From Carex sylvatica (taxonomy: Eukaryota > Streptophyta > Magnoliopsida > Poales > Cyperaceae), in contig CAXKVR010000035.1 of assembly GCA_964058845.1 (NCBI GenBank), forward strand, positions 62,001-126,000: a stretch of DNA of 64,000 bases. The letters run 5' to 3'. A program made the translations under genes and the position numbers. The stretch's first letter is position 1. Each line of letters opens with the position of its first letter. The notes under the pieces were generated by a model. The model had not been told where the DNA came from. It saw nothing but the letters and a program-made list of their open reading frames with translations, and did no database searches. Below are positions 10,915 through 22,006 of this stretch, piece by piece.

Positions 10915-11210
10915 CTTATAGGTATCAGTGTTTACCAGTTAAAACTAACTTGTACCGCACAATCACACCTTAGGTACATAAATGTACCAGTGTGTAAGTT
11001 ATCATACCAATATCATAAAAACAAGTACAGTCATGAAATACAATGTAATTTCTAAAATAGCTAACAGGTAAAGGTATTGCCATTGCTAAAATAGCTACAA
11101 AAGGCAGCACTGTGAATTGAGAAGTTTACCTGTTATGAAGCATGAAAGAGACTCATACAATTATAAAAATTTCTCAAATTTCCGTGACATGTATAAATTG
11201 TAAATGTACT

Positions 11211-11765
11211 AGAAAAATTAATATATTTCATTATGTGTTCTTGTAAAAAAATAAAAATGTATGAATTCTGAGTTATTGATCCCGGTTCACAAGTCACTTC
11301 TAGGTAATATAGAAATTATTATGATCCTTCTAGTACATTTAATTTATAAAAAGTTGTATCTATTTTGAGAATTTTTTTTGAATAACAATCATTAAATAAC
11401 TTAAAGTTTTTATTTTTTTTAAAATAGATACAACTTTTTATAAATTAAATATACTAAAAGGATCACAATAATTTCTATATTATCTAGAAGTGATTTTTGA
11501 ACCGGGATCAATAACTCAAAATCCAAGCATTTTTATTTTTTTTACAAGAACACATAATGAAATATATTAATTTTTCTTACAGTCGCGAAAAATCCGGCCT
11601 GCAAAATATTGATCGGGTTATTTCTTACAGTCTTTCTAATAAATCAAATTTTATTGTATTCCATCTATTTTTAAAGAAATATATCTAACATTTCTAATAT
11701 TTTCAAAATAAAATAAAAAGTAAATACAAATTTCTGTTTTAGAAAACAAAACGGTTGAAACCGGT
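11211..11765. mobile_element. Giant palindromic MITE, truncated copy 1
   Basis: 11211-11578 is a near-perfect inverted repeat centred near 11395, with arms of ~180 bp running from AGAAAAATTAATATATTTCA to its complement. It is followed by an outer arm (11579-11765). The matching left outer arm is missing, so this is most of a copy of the element at 11768-12500. Confidence 0.75.
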
Positions 11766-11767
11766 AA

Positions 11768-12500
11768 CCGGTTTTAATTTTTTTTTTTTAACAAAACATA
11801 ATAATTTTTTATTTTTTTTATTTTTTGTATTGAAATATTAGAAATGTTGAATATATTTCTTTGAAAATAGATGGAAAATAATACAATTTGATTTATTAGA
11901 AAGATTGTAACAAATAATCCAATCAATATTTTTCAAGCCAGATTTTTCGCAGCAGTAAGAAAAATTAATATATTTCATTATGTGTTATTGTAAAAAAATA
12001 AAAATGCATGGATTCTGAGTTATTGATCCCGGTTCAAAAGTAACTTCTAGGTAATATAGAAATTATTGTGATCCTTCTAGTACATTTAATTTATAAAAAG
12101 TTGTATCTATTTTAAAAAAAAAAAAAAACTTTAAGTTATTTAATGATTGTTATTCAAAAAAAATTCTCAAAATAGATACAACTTTTTATAAATTAAATGT
12201 ACTAGAAGGATCACAATAATTTCTATATTACCTAGAAGTTACTTTTGAACCGGAATCAATAACTCAGAATCTATGCATTTTTATTTTTTAACAATAACAC
12301 ATAATGAAATATATTAATTTTTCTTACAGCTGCGAAAAATTCGGCCTGAAAAATATTAATCGGATTATTTGTTACAGTCTTTCTAATAAATCAAATTGTA
12401 TTGTATTCCATCTATTTTCAAGGAAATATATCCAACATTTCTAATATTTTCATAAAAATAAATACAAAATAAATACAAATTTCTGTTTTTTGTAAAAAAA
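11768..12500. mobile_element. Giant palindromic MITE, complete copy 2
   Basis: The whole ~730 bp folds on itself around 12125. The left outer arm (11768-11957) is the inverse of the right outer arm (12327-12490), and the inner arms (11957-12125 and 12125-12326) mirror each other. It shares sequence with the adjacent copy at 11211-11765. It encodes no protein; a transcript would form a hairpin with arms of roughly 350 bp. Confidence 0.75.
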
Positions 12501-12685
12501 AAAAAAAAAATTTTGGAACCGTGAAAAATTTCCACGGCTTGAGTATTTTTAAAATTATTTTTAAATCTTAGTTATTTTAATAAAATAATTTTTTTTTTGG
12601 GTAAAAATAAAAATGATGGATGGACAAAGGTCTGTGGATTAGGACCTTTTCTCTATTTTTTAAATCAAAATAATGGATTAATAGC

Positions 12686-12689
<4 letters not shown>

Positions 12690-12716
<27 letters not shown>
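12690..12716. repeat. (AT)n microsatellite
   Basis: An AT dinucleotide run directly abuts the left end of the MITE at 12717. Confidence 0.9.
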
Positions 12717-12720
<4 letters not shown>

Positions 12721-13118
12721 AGGCTACGCTACTTTGCGAATTAAACGGGCTGTTTTAATTCGCGCTCATATCTCTAGTTTCGAAGTCCAAATGGCTGATC
12801 CAAACCGTTAGATATTTAATATATATTAAAATGTGTTTGGAGACCAAATTTTATATTTTTTGAATTTGTTTTACTATTTATTAAGATGATTTGAAAATTG
12901 TTGTTTTTATTAAAATTCTGCACCATTAAAAAACAACGATTTTCTAACCATCTTAATAAATAGTAAAAAAGTTCCAAAAAATATAAAATTTGGTCTCCAA
13001 TCACATTTTAATATAGATTAAACATCTAACAGTTTGGATTGGCTATTTGGACTTTGAAACTAGAGATATGAGAGCGAATTAAAACAACCCGTTTAATTCG
13101 CGAAGTAGTGTAGCCTTA

Positions 13119-13120
<2 letters not shown>
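12717..13120. mobile_element. Microsatellite-embedded MITE (Micron-like), copy 1
   Basis: Ends are GTAAGGCTACGCTACTT and the inverse GTAGTGTAGCCTTAC. Long internal arms mirror each other, including AAATTTGGTCTCC and its inverse. It is flanked by (AT)n at the left and (CT)n(TA)n at the right. Insertion within dinucleotide repeats resembles the Micron MITEs described in rice. Related copies lie at 13190-13565, 18930-19151 and 38921-39325. Confidence 0.75.
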
Positions 13121-13190
<70 letters not shown>

Positions 13191-13191
13191 T
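13119..13191. repeat. (CT)n(TA)n(GA)n perfect palindromic microsatellite
   Basis: About 11 CT units, 12 TA units and 12 GA units form a perfect inverted repeat that joins two MITEs. With the flanking GCCTTACT and AGTAAGGC, the palindrome extends over roughly 85-90 bp. Confidence 0.9.
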
Positions 13192-13565
13192 AAGGCTACG
13201 GTGCTATGGGTTGCATAGAGGACAACGGTGCTACGGCTCAATATTCGAGTTTTCAAAATTCTAACAGTCGATCCGAACCGTTCATCTTGTTCTCCATATT
13301 AATATGTGTTTGAAAATCAAATTTTACATTTTTTAGAAATTTTTTACTATTTTTTTAGATAGGTAGAAAATCAAGTATCTGAATGGTGCATAATTTTTTA
13401 GATCAAGCGAATTTCTACCTATCTAAATAAATAGTAAAAAAATTTCAAAAAATATAAAATTTGGTTTCCAAACACATATTAATATGGAGAACAAGATGAA
13501 CGGTTCGGATCGACCGTTTGAATTTTGAAAACTCAAATATTGAGCTGTAGCACCGTAGCCTTATT
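13190..13565. mobile_element. Microsatellite-embedded MITE (Micron-like), copy 2
   Basis: Left end GTAAGGCTACGGTGCTA, right end TAGCACCGTAGCCTTATTC. The arms include CGAACCGTTCATCTTGTTCT and its inverse around 13490. A TA run follows at the right. Same family as 12717-13120, diverged internally. Confidence 0.75.
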
Positions 13566-14120
13566 CTATATATATATATATCCAAGGTCAAATATCTTAA
13601 AATTAATTTCCATCTCTTAAATCAAGATCGATGCCTATGTGGCTGTGGAGTTCTCTTTAAAAATATATATATATTTCTTAAATCAAGATGCTTTGGAACA
13701 GATGAGAAATAAATTAATTAACAGTAGCAGATTCTTGAGGCAATCTTTGAATTAATTTTGTGGAGAGCTCCGTTAAAGACGCCTCTTCCCAAACTCATTT
13801 TATATTAGAAAACATTAATTCACTGAGCACCTGGCCTCTAGCTCTATGTATCAGGGTCAGAAAATTAGAAGATTTTGATGCAACTGCGGTGTCGTGTAGG
13901 GGTTGCATACTGAACTTGCACACATATTCCAATAACGAGGAAATGATGCCCAGGTTTGATTGGAAACTGATCTTACTAGTCAAAAGCAGAGGTTATTTTT
14001 TAAGCTTCTCAGACAAGGTCGTGTGGCTTACAATGAGTCAATGATAGGTTTCATTTAAATTTTGTTTTAGATCTTAATGCAAATATGTCAACAAAAGTTC
14101 AATTAAAAGTTCCAATAATT
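13566..14120. other. Intergenic DNA
   Basis: Overlapping open frames on both strands (13760-14044 plus, 13795-13983 minus) have no recognisable motif. Nothing else is seen. Confidence 0.4.
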
Positions 14121-16020
14121 AACATGAGCAATGCCCCCACGGCCCCACCATACTATGCGGCTGCACCCTCTCAACCACCCTTTACCATCTCACAGTCACA
14201 CTCATCGATGGCACCCGGCTTTCTCTGATCTACATCCAGCTTCCTCTTTCAATCCACACACCCTATTCTCCTTCTCGAATTACCTAGCTAACATCTGATC
14301 GGACTACACGCTATCGGATTCTACATGCTTCACATTGATTGTTCTTTGTTCTGCCAAAACCTCTACTCTATGTTATTATATTTCACAGAGCTACGTAGAG
14401 GGTAACTATGCCTCAGACCTTAATTATATTCTACAAGAGTGTAACTAACCCTCCTCTAGTTTGCCCAGCTTGTCTTCCCCGTCGCCACTCTCCATCCTGG
14501 TCTCCACGTTCGATAAATCCAACCTCACCTCCTTTGCCACTTTCTGGTACTTCACTTTCCTCTCTCTCTCTCTCTCTCTCTTCCTTTGCAACAGCACAGC
14601 AGCTCCTTACGACAAACAGTGTTTGTATGAGGGCCAGTGCAAAGCAATGGGAGACATGAAGAAGCCCCCGGACTCCAGCTTCACTGACATCTTTGCCCCC
14701 AATTGCGAAGTTGTGGCAACTAGCCTCACACCTATCACTGGTTGCCTGATCTCTACAGCAAAAACCGTTGTGAAGTATTCTGCTACTTAATTGTGATGAT
14801 TATTAGGCTTTCGTTTTTGTGCATGTGAGGTGAGGTCCTTTTATTTGAAAGACTACACTGTTTCTTCATACTTCTGTAGCTGGTAATGTCATAAATTGCT
14901 CAAATGTACCATGTCAATCTGTATTACCTTACATGGAAACAGTCTTATCCCAACATTCATCTTCTTGACAACTGATACAAAATTTAAAGAAACATCACAA
15001 GGTAATTTTTATAGATTTTTTTTGGCTGTTTACTTGGCTTTATTGAAATTAGAGTTTTTTTATTATTTAAATTTCTGAATTTTCAGGAGTGTCGATTACA
15101 TCAAATAGCCGATGGGAATTAATTGCTAGACAATGTCCGTTTTGTCCCTCTTAGAGACGACTGGTATACTTTTTTCCCCCAAAATACAAGAGTTAACGTA
15201 ATTTTGGTTTTTTAAGTAGTGCAAATTATACAGTGGTCCTAAAAAATTTCACAGATTACTTGATCTATATCAGGAAATGAACAGAAATTCGTCACCATTG
15301 ACATGAACTGGCTATCTTTTAAAAATTAAAAGTTATGGAAACCAAAATGCCTGCCACAACGCCAAGAATGTGATTTTCATCATTTTAGTAAAATAAAATT
15401 ACTGCATAGATTTAACTGATACAAATGAGGATGAAGAATTCTGGATCGTAAAAAGGGAAATGTACAGTATGTAGGGCTATCTGTTTCATTCACTGTTTTT
15501 AAACTACCAGATGTAAAAATGGTGCTCGCTATTTTTGAATTACTGCAAATTAAATATGTCAATTCTTACAAAATATATTGTATATTTCTAGCATGTATTG
15601 CTATTGAATATATGAGACTACACTGCACAGTTAATATTTGGATTGTTGATGGACCAATCTAATGAAGATGCATGTTAGACTCAGGACATAAAATTATTGA
15701 TTGCTCTCCAAGTTTTATCTGCTCTCCAAATTTATAAGCAGCAACAATAAATTTTTTAAAAATGTGTAAGATGTATTTGAGTTTGTTTCAGATCTCAGTT
15801 TCACCTGTTTTTTGGGAGAGCATTTCTTCTTGAATAGAGTGAAATATTTACTGATGCAAGAAAAGGAGAGGCATTGTACTCTACTGAAAGGCATTCTTTG
15901 TTTGAATGCATTCATAACCTATTCAAATTCATTCTTGATGAGGTTGATGAAGGAAAAGATCTCAAGAAAATTAATGTATCAGTTATTAATCTGTTTAAAT
16001 TGTATAACTGTTAAATAACA
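14121..16020 (+). other. Possible unrecognised gene relic
   Basis: The 14.1-14.8 kb stretch is less AT-rich than its surroundings and has an open frame at 14461-14790 ending in a Cys-containing segment (DKQCLYEGQCKAMGD, then IFAPNCEVVA). A second small frame around 15850-16013 reads FTDARKGEALYSTERHSL and continues to a stop, but a stop codon precedes it. I do not recognise either family and see no clean exon set. It could be the remains of a decayed gene or chance. Confidence 0.15.
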
Positions 16021-16852
16021 CTACAGATAATTCAAAAGATTTTTCATCCATTTTTCCTTGATGTTTTCTTTCAAAAAGAAAGAATCTAAAAAAAGAGATT
16101 CTTAATATGTTGGGTAAGCAAGCTTCAAAATTGCTCATCAGACCCCCAAAAAAAAAAAAAAAAAACCCGCCCCTGGAACTGAGAAAAATATGACTATGAT
16201 GTGTTACAGGGGTCAAATTTGAAAAATATGATATTTTAAGTCTGGAACTAAAATGGTACATACATATTTAACTTACAGTAAAAATACCCAGAGTTGTACA
16301 TATGTATTGAACTTTCACTGATCCTAAGAGTTGTATTTGTTTCCCTTTTTTTTAAAGGTCAGCCCGGCCCAAGAGTTGTGAGTTTGCAACGTTCTGACTA
16401 TTTTTTCCACGATAATATGACCACTACAAGCTAAATATTTAGTTTCAATATTTTGTAGGTTAATTTGCACTCCTAATTAAATACAATCAGATTTTCCTTT
16501 TTAATTGTTTTTCTTGTATACTTTTTTTTCCCCCATAGTCCTACTCCTGATACAATAATTACTCTGTCAAATTAAAAGAAAAACTGCCACATCCAATCAT
16601 GTTAAGAAGCATTTTTAAATTAAGCATGCAACAAGTTCTCCAACTTTTTTTCTTTTTTCTTTTTTCCTTTCCTCTCTTTGATAGAACACTCGTAAATCAT
16701 TGAAATGAAGAAGCAGCGTATGAGTAAATAAAATGAATTAATTAAAGAGTTTATAGAAAATGAACATCCTCAAAGCCAGCCAAATTATTTAGCATACAGA
16801 ATATGACTACTGATCGGAACATATATAAATTGAAAAGGATTAAAACCTTGTC
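16021..16852. other. Intergenic, 3' flank of the NEET gene
   Basis: AT-rich sequence with poly-A and poly-T runs. No gene is recognised. Confidence 0.4.
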
Positions 16853-17254
16853 TCATTTCTTGACAAGCAAAGGACCAACGTTATCTCCAGTAGCCTTGTT
16901 GTGCTTCACGTGGGTCCCATCGCACAAAGGGAAAGTCCCTGACCTCCAACATCTTCAAAAATAATTCAAACCAAAAATAAAAAAAATAAAAAAAAAATAA
17001 ACTAAAAATTTGGTCAACTAAAATTTGTATAAGGTATACCTGCAATAGGCGGTGTTAGGTTTTTCGAGTTCCGCAACAACCACGGAATCAACGACCTTGG
17101 TTTCATCTTTGCGAATTTGCGGGTTTATGCCTCCCTCCGCCCGAACCGAAACCGATCCGCGCCTAGTCTTCTGATTGAAAGCGACAGAGGAGGTGTAGGA
17201 GAAGTGTGCTCCTGCTCCGACTCCGAGCACTGCGCTTGCGATGGTAGAGGCCAT
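16853..17254 (-). CDS. NEET: NEET-type CDGSH iron-sulfur protein, two exons
   Basis: Exon 1 is 17040-17254 and exon 2 is 16853-16952, separated by an 87-bp GT-AG intron that splits the Arg codon after Cys71. The spliced protein has 104 residues, close to Arabidopsis NEET (108). Residues 1-40 are Ser/Ala/Arg-rich, like an organellar transit peptide. The conserved [18 protein letters not shown] precedes the CDGSH signature [16 protein letters not shown], with 2Fe-2S ligands Cys71, Cys73, Cys82 and His86 all present, and the protein ends GPLLVKK. Family proteins bind a labile 2Fe-2S cluster and act in iron and ROS homeostasis in plastids and mitochondria. I chose the Met at 17254 rather than 17275 because it matches the usual MAS-type N-terminus. 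The gene is isolated, and no TATA box is evident. Confidence 0.93.
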
Positions 17255-17954
17255 GAGATCGACTTGATTGCTCACTTGAATCAGTATGGATTGATCAGTG
17301 GATCAGTTTCTCCGAGTAGGTGGGAGATGGGATAGAACAAAAAAAGGTTGTGTGGTTGCCACAAGCTTTTTGTGGCTAAGAAGGGTCCATGTCCATTAGC
17401 TACTGCATTGTAATTTGTAATTCGTTTTTTACAAAGAGCAGCAGCCCATTTACTGAGCGAAAGATATTGGGCTGGGAAAATATGAGAGAAGACATTGTTG
17501 GGCCTCATTTTAGTTCATAACTTGAAGCAAGCACACAACAATAATATGAACCACGTTTACAAGTTAGAACGATCATGATTCATGATTTCATTCAACGTGT
17601 CTTAGTTACGGAAAACTTGTCCTGCACAGCGTGTGCTGCGCAGGTTGGTCAATTAATGCAGTAATCAAGAGAGGAAAGAAAGGAATTTGAGATCTGGCCT
17701 ATTCTGTTAATTCATTTTAGTTCAATTTTCATTTTGTTTATAACGTCTCTGTTGGACGATCATCTCAATTCTTTCCTTTTTCTTTCCCTTACTCAATTTT
17801 AAATATTCATAATTCAATAATAGAAAATTTTCAACTAACAAGCAGAAAATTCAATTATCATATTTAAAAATTGAATAATTATATGAAACCCCTCACTCCT
17901 ATTCTCTCATCTCTTAAATCATCTATAAATATTTCTAGATGTGGTTTTCCTTTT
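17255..17954. other. 5' flank of the NEET gene and AT-rich spacer
   Basis: Presumed promoter of the minus-strand NEET gene. No convincing core motif is seen. Confidence 0.4.
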
Positions 17955-18140
17955 TCTTTTTTCAATGTCATCAACATTTTTCAAGATCTATGAGGATTTT
18001 GCGAATATAAAATTATGAACGTATTCTACGCAATTTTATCTTTCAAATGAGATCCATGAAGACATACTTTCGAGCTCATCATCACACAAGTATTTATAGC
18101 TCATCGTGCAAATATTTATACCTATACTATAAGTATTTAT
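17955..18140. repeat. ~180-bp direct repeat, copy 1
   Basis: Contains TTTTTCAATGTCATC, GATCTATGAGGA and a series of CAAGTATTTATA-type phrases. The same order recurs at 18386-18560 with scattered differences. Confidence 0.65.
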
Positions 18141-18385
18141 CTCCAATCGTGATTAACTTCTATAAACTAACTTAACTAACTAGTTTAATTAAATTTATTC
18201 AAAACATTGTAGTCTTCCAAGCTTAATTGAATTCATAGATATAAATACTTGGAAGATAATAAATTAATACTTGCAAATTAAGATATTAATATTTGCATAA
18301 CTTTATATAACTATATGGAGGACGCCACTCAAACTAAATGGAGAGAAGAATCATATAGTTTTTAGAGGTGGATTTTTTTTTTTTT

Positions 18386-18560
18386 TCAATGTCATCTACA
18401 TTTTTCACGATCTATGAGGAATTTTACGAATCTAAAACCACGAACATATTATACGTAATTTTATTTTTCAAATGAGATTCATGATGACATACTTTCAGAC
18501 TGATCGTCAAACAAGTATTTATACCTCTCGTGCAAGTATTTATACCTTCTGTTATAAATT
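18386..18560. repeat. ~180-bp direct repeat, copy 2
   Basis: Diverged second copy of 17955-18140. Confidence 0.65.
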
Positions 18561-18734
18561 AATATCAAATATGCCGTGATTTATTTAAAAATGTGGACCG
18601 TCCGATCTAAACAAATGAACAGTTAACCTCAACAAAATTGTCCATAGAAGCCTTTGCCTTAATTATATTATGGTATTGGAAACATTGAGATGCCAGAGCG
18701 GAACAGCCAACAAATCAAGGTTAGAGGTTTGACA

Positions 18735-18929
18735 ATACCCAAGGCAGGCAGCCCGTGTCCGGTCTGTCTGTGTCCGAGCCCGGGTATAGGATGGGTAAAC
18801 GGGTACACGGGTAGGGGTATAAAACGGGCAGGGCACATCTTTTTAGAAAAAAAATCCGACCATATCCGGACCGGTTTACCCATACCTGTATACCCCCGTG
18901 CCCGTACTCGTGCCCGTGAACCCGTGTGC
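18735..18929. mobile_element. GC-rich CGGGTA-type repeat, possible hAT-like element end
   Basis: Dense short repeats of CGGGTA and TACCCG orientation flank a poly-T/poly-A core (CATCTTTTTAGAAAAAAAAT). The same organisation occurs at 19290-19490, 27717-27910 and 30477-30780. Subterminal repeat clusters of this kind are typical of non-autonomous hAT elements, but no target duplication was found. Confidence 0.45.
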
Positions 18930-19151
18930 CGTTGGATCAGCGATTTTCAAAGTGGTTTAATAAATAGTAAAAAAATTCAGAAAAATATAAAATTTGGTCT
19001 CCAAGTACATTTCAATATAGAGATCACATCTAACGGTTCAGATCGACCATTTGGACATTGGAAACACAAAAATGAGTTATAAGCATATATGGGGATATGC
19101 TTATATAAGCATATATGGGGATATGCTTATATAAGCATAGTAGCCAACCTC
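18930..19151. mobile_element. Partial Micron-like MITE, copy 3
   Basis: Shares TTTAATAAATAGTAAAAAA and AAATTTGGTCTCCAAG with the MITE at 12717, and ends beside a (TA)n run. Only about one arm is left. It sits between two GC-rich CGGGTA-type segments, suggesting nesting. Confidence 0.55.
19081..19132. repeat. 26-bp palindromic unit, tandem duplicate
   Basis: Two exact head-to-tail copies of a unit starting AAGCATATATGGGGATATGC. Each unit is itself an inverted repeat around GGGG. Confidence 0.85.
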
Positions 19152-19182
<31 letters not shown>

Positions 19183-19289
19183 TATTTGATATTGAACTAT
19201 TCAAATTTTAAAAATCAAATTATAAACACGTAATAATATTCGTACAACACCGTAAAAAAAAACAAAAAAAAACAAAAAAAAAAATACTC

Positions 19290-19497
19290 GACCTACCTCT
19301 ACCCGGACCGCCGTGTCCCTCAAGGGTACAACGGGCACAGTTTTAAAAAAAAAAAAAAAAAAATCCGTAATATCCAGCCCATAGTACTCGTCTACCCGTA
19401 ATATCTGTGTTCGTACCTGAGTATGCCCGGTCCGTCCTGTCTCTACCCGAGAGCAGTCAGGGTACGGACTATGACAACCTTCAATACATTATTTATT
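19290..19497. mobile_element. GC-rich CGGGTA-type repeat, second segment
   Basis: Carries CTACCCGGACCGCCGTGTCC, CGGGCACAG, TCTACCCG and a poly-A core, and ends TATGACAACC. It may be the other end of the element starting at 18735, split by the MITE at 18930-19151. Confidence 0.4.
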
Positions 19498-20434
19498 TAT
19501 TTAATACATAATTATGTACGGTCATCCTATCCTAAATTCTTTCATGATGAGTGGGTGGGGACCGTCTGATCTAGTAATTGTAAAAGATTCCCTTATCAGG
19601 TATTCTTTTGGAGAGGATGTGAATTCTGACCGACACGGGACTACGAGTTGACTATTCTTTCAAGTTTCAACAACCGCATCTCTCTCCACTCTCGAATTTA
19701 TCAAATACTCATAAAAAATAAAAATAAAAGAATTCATCAAATTTACTTTATTTATTTATCAGCAATTAATGCTTCTTCACAGGAAACTTTTTATAAATTA
19801 TAATTTAAAACCAATAGTTAGAAACCAACGTGATGGTTTTTTTTTTTTACAAAAATTATAAGCACCGAATAAGCTATTCGGTACGTTTTATTTAAATTTA
19901 AGAGATGCTAAATAAGCTATTTGGCACCTTCTATGTCATAAGTTTTTCGCTACTAACTGCGTGGCCTTCTGTTAAATAGCTCTGTACTTAATAGGCTATT
20001 CGTTATAGGGTTTTCATGTTTTTTTAAGTTTTCAATGCTATAATTTTATAGCGAATTCGGATTGTAACCGAATATTCGGTACATGAGATATACAGATTTT
20101 CTATGGACTGTCAAGTAAAAAGGTAAAAATAGAAGATACCAAATAGGCAATTTGGTTCCCCTTGAATTTAAACGGAAGGTACAAAAATAGCCTCTGTGAT
20201 ACTTGTAGTTTTTGTTAAAAAAAATTATAATTTTAGTTTTCTAACTTGTAGTTTTTTAATTATGGTTTTATATCTAACCCATGACTTCCTATATTTTTAT
20301 ATTTTAGAATTTTTATAACTAAAGCTTCCCCTGTTATAATCTTCGGCTTCGCATACTTAAAAAAAAAAAACTACGGTAAATTATGAAATAGGAGGGGACC
20401 TAAACCTGAATTTCCCAGAGTGACCTTACTCTTA
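19498..20434. other. AT-rich intergenic DNA
   Basis: Between 19860 and 20160 several phrases such as AATAAGCTATTCGGTAC and AATAAGCTATTTGGCACC recur, so this may be an old repeat. No gene is seen. Confidence 0.35.
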
Positions 20435-20600
20435 GGGTGTGTTTGATGTTCCTATAGGGAATAGGAATAGAAATAGGAATACCAAATTTTTGAACTGAAA
20501 AATTACTGTTCACGTAAGAAAAAAAAATTCAGTCTGTGTGAATTTTTTTTTTTCCACTTGAATAGTATCACATCTTTACTGTAACACTTTCTCGAAAATA
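20435..20600. mobile_element. Diverged relic of the G-box hairpin MITE
   Basis: Shares TTTTTGAACTGAAAAATTAC, TGTTCACGTAAG and AAAAAATTCAGTCTG with the intact element at 44347-44498, but its ends and second G-box have decayed. Confidence 0.55.
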
Positions 20601-21415
20601 AATCTGCTACGATCCAAAAGAAATTGTAGAGTCATGTTATTTCAAATCATACCTTTCATTTATTTAAATGCATGAATCTTAATAGAAGTTGTTTTTTTGG
20701 ATTTGTAATTACAGGGTCCTGCAATTCCTATGGATCACAGCAGATTTATTTCCCACTTTCTCGCCCATCGATGCGAAATGGTCAGAAGAGATTTAAAATG
20801 AACACAGCTTTTTTAGGTTCAGTAGTAATCAACACCGATTTTTTTATTGATAGAAAAATAAAAAATAAAAATATCAACTAAAAAAAGTACAGATTCGTAA
20901 AATTTCAAAATATAAAATTTTATTATAGTTTATAATGTCCATTAAATATAATCCATAACACCTAACTACACAGCTCCACTAATTAACTAAACAAAATTTA
21001 GAATCGGACATTATAATCCATAACGTCCGGAGTGGAAACTGTTAGAAATTTATTTTAAAACTCAAAATTTAAATAATATTTATTTTTAATATTAATGTTT
21101 TTAACTTTATGAAATATAGAGCTAACTGTGAATTAATTCTTTTGATTCATTTTCTACATAAATGATCATTATCCACTGCCTCAGAAAATCAAATCCAATA
21201 CATATTGAATATGAGCTGTGCATGGCATCAATGCTATCTGTATTTATTATAATCAATGAGAATAGCATGCGCAAGCATTAAAATCAATTTCCGTTTGAGT
21301 TCATTTGCATATGCTGACCATTCATTCATATTAACCGTTTATTTTCTTTTAATATAAAACGGTAATATTAGAATGAATATTATCTTAATTGTTATGAATG
21401 CACAAATTTATTGAA
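20601..21415. other. AT-rich intergenic DNA
   Basis: No recognisable gene or RNA. A small open frame at 20672-20881 has no motif. Confidence 0.4.
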
Positions 21416-21807
21416 GTAAAGCTAAGCACAACTCCAAAACTTTATCGGATCGACTTCAAACACTAAGTCCAAACTGTTGAAATTCATATACTTCATGAGT
21501 GATGCACGTACATGCAAAATTTTGAAAGTTCCGAGTTTATTTGCTAAAAGGTCAAGCAATCAAATAAATGATAAAAATTGAATATATAAACAACATATAA
21601 ATTAACTTATAAAAAGTTCATTTCTTTGACCGATTGACCTTCTAGCAAATAAACTTGAAACTTTCAAAATTTTGCATATACGTTCATCACTCATGAAGTA
21701 CATGGATTTCAACGGTTTAGATTTGGAGTTTGAGGTCGATCCGATATACTTTTGGAGTTGTGCTCACCAAACACTTTTGGTGAGTATATCACACCCTAGC
21801 TTTGCTC
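21416..21807. mobile_element. MITE-like palindromic element, family C (related to family A)
   Basis: Long mirrored arms (GGATCGACTTCAAAC and its inverse; TGCAAAATTTTGAAAGTT and its inverse). The right end carries CTCACCAAACACTTTTGGTGAG, a 9-bp stem hairpin, followed by CACACCCTAGCTTTGCTC. The left arm lacks part of this terminal segment. A half copy lies at 42090-42236. Confidence 0.7.
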
Positions 21808-21840
21808 AACTTATTGTGTTAATGTTATTTGCCTATAAAT

Positions 21841-21845
21841 AATAC
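21841..21845. repeat. Target-site duplication AATAC, left of copia element 1
   Basis: AATAC directly precedes the LTR and matches AATAC at 26814-26818. Confidence 0.8.
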
Positions 21846-21999
21846 AGTGGAAAAATAGAATTGTATTGATTCCATTGTTCTCTTGAGTCTATATAGGCGT
21901 TACAATTTCATTCAACACCCTCAACTATTCTATAATTCATATCTTACCAAACGGTCCCTATAGTTCCATATAATACATAAACATACATAAATCTCGACA
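21846..21999 (-). repeat. 3' LTR of copia element 1
   Basis: 154 bp, matching 26659-26813 with about seven substitutions and one A-run indel. It is adjacent to the polypurine tract just inside. Confidence 0.88.
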
Positions 22000-22006
22000 C
22001 TCCCCC

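Noticed and set aside
13760..14044. 94-codon plus-strand frame
   Set aside because: No motif, no splice context, and overlapped by a frame of similar length on the other strand.
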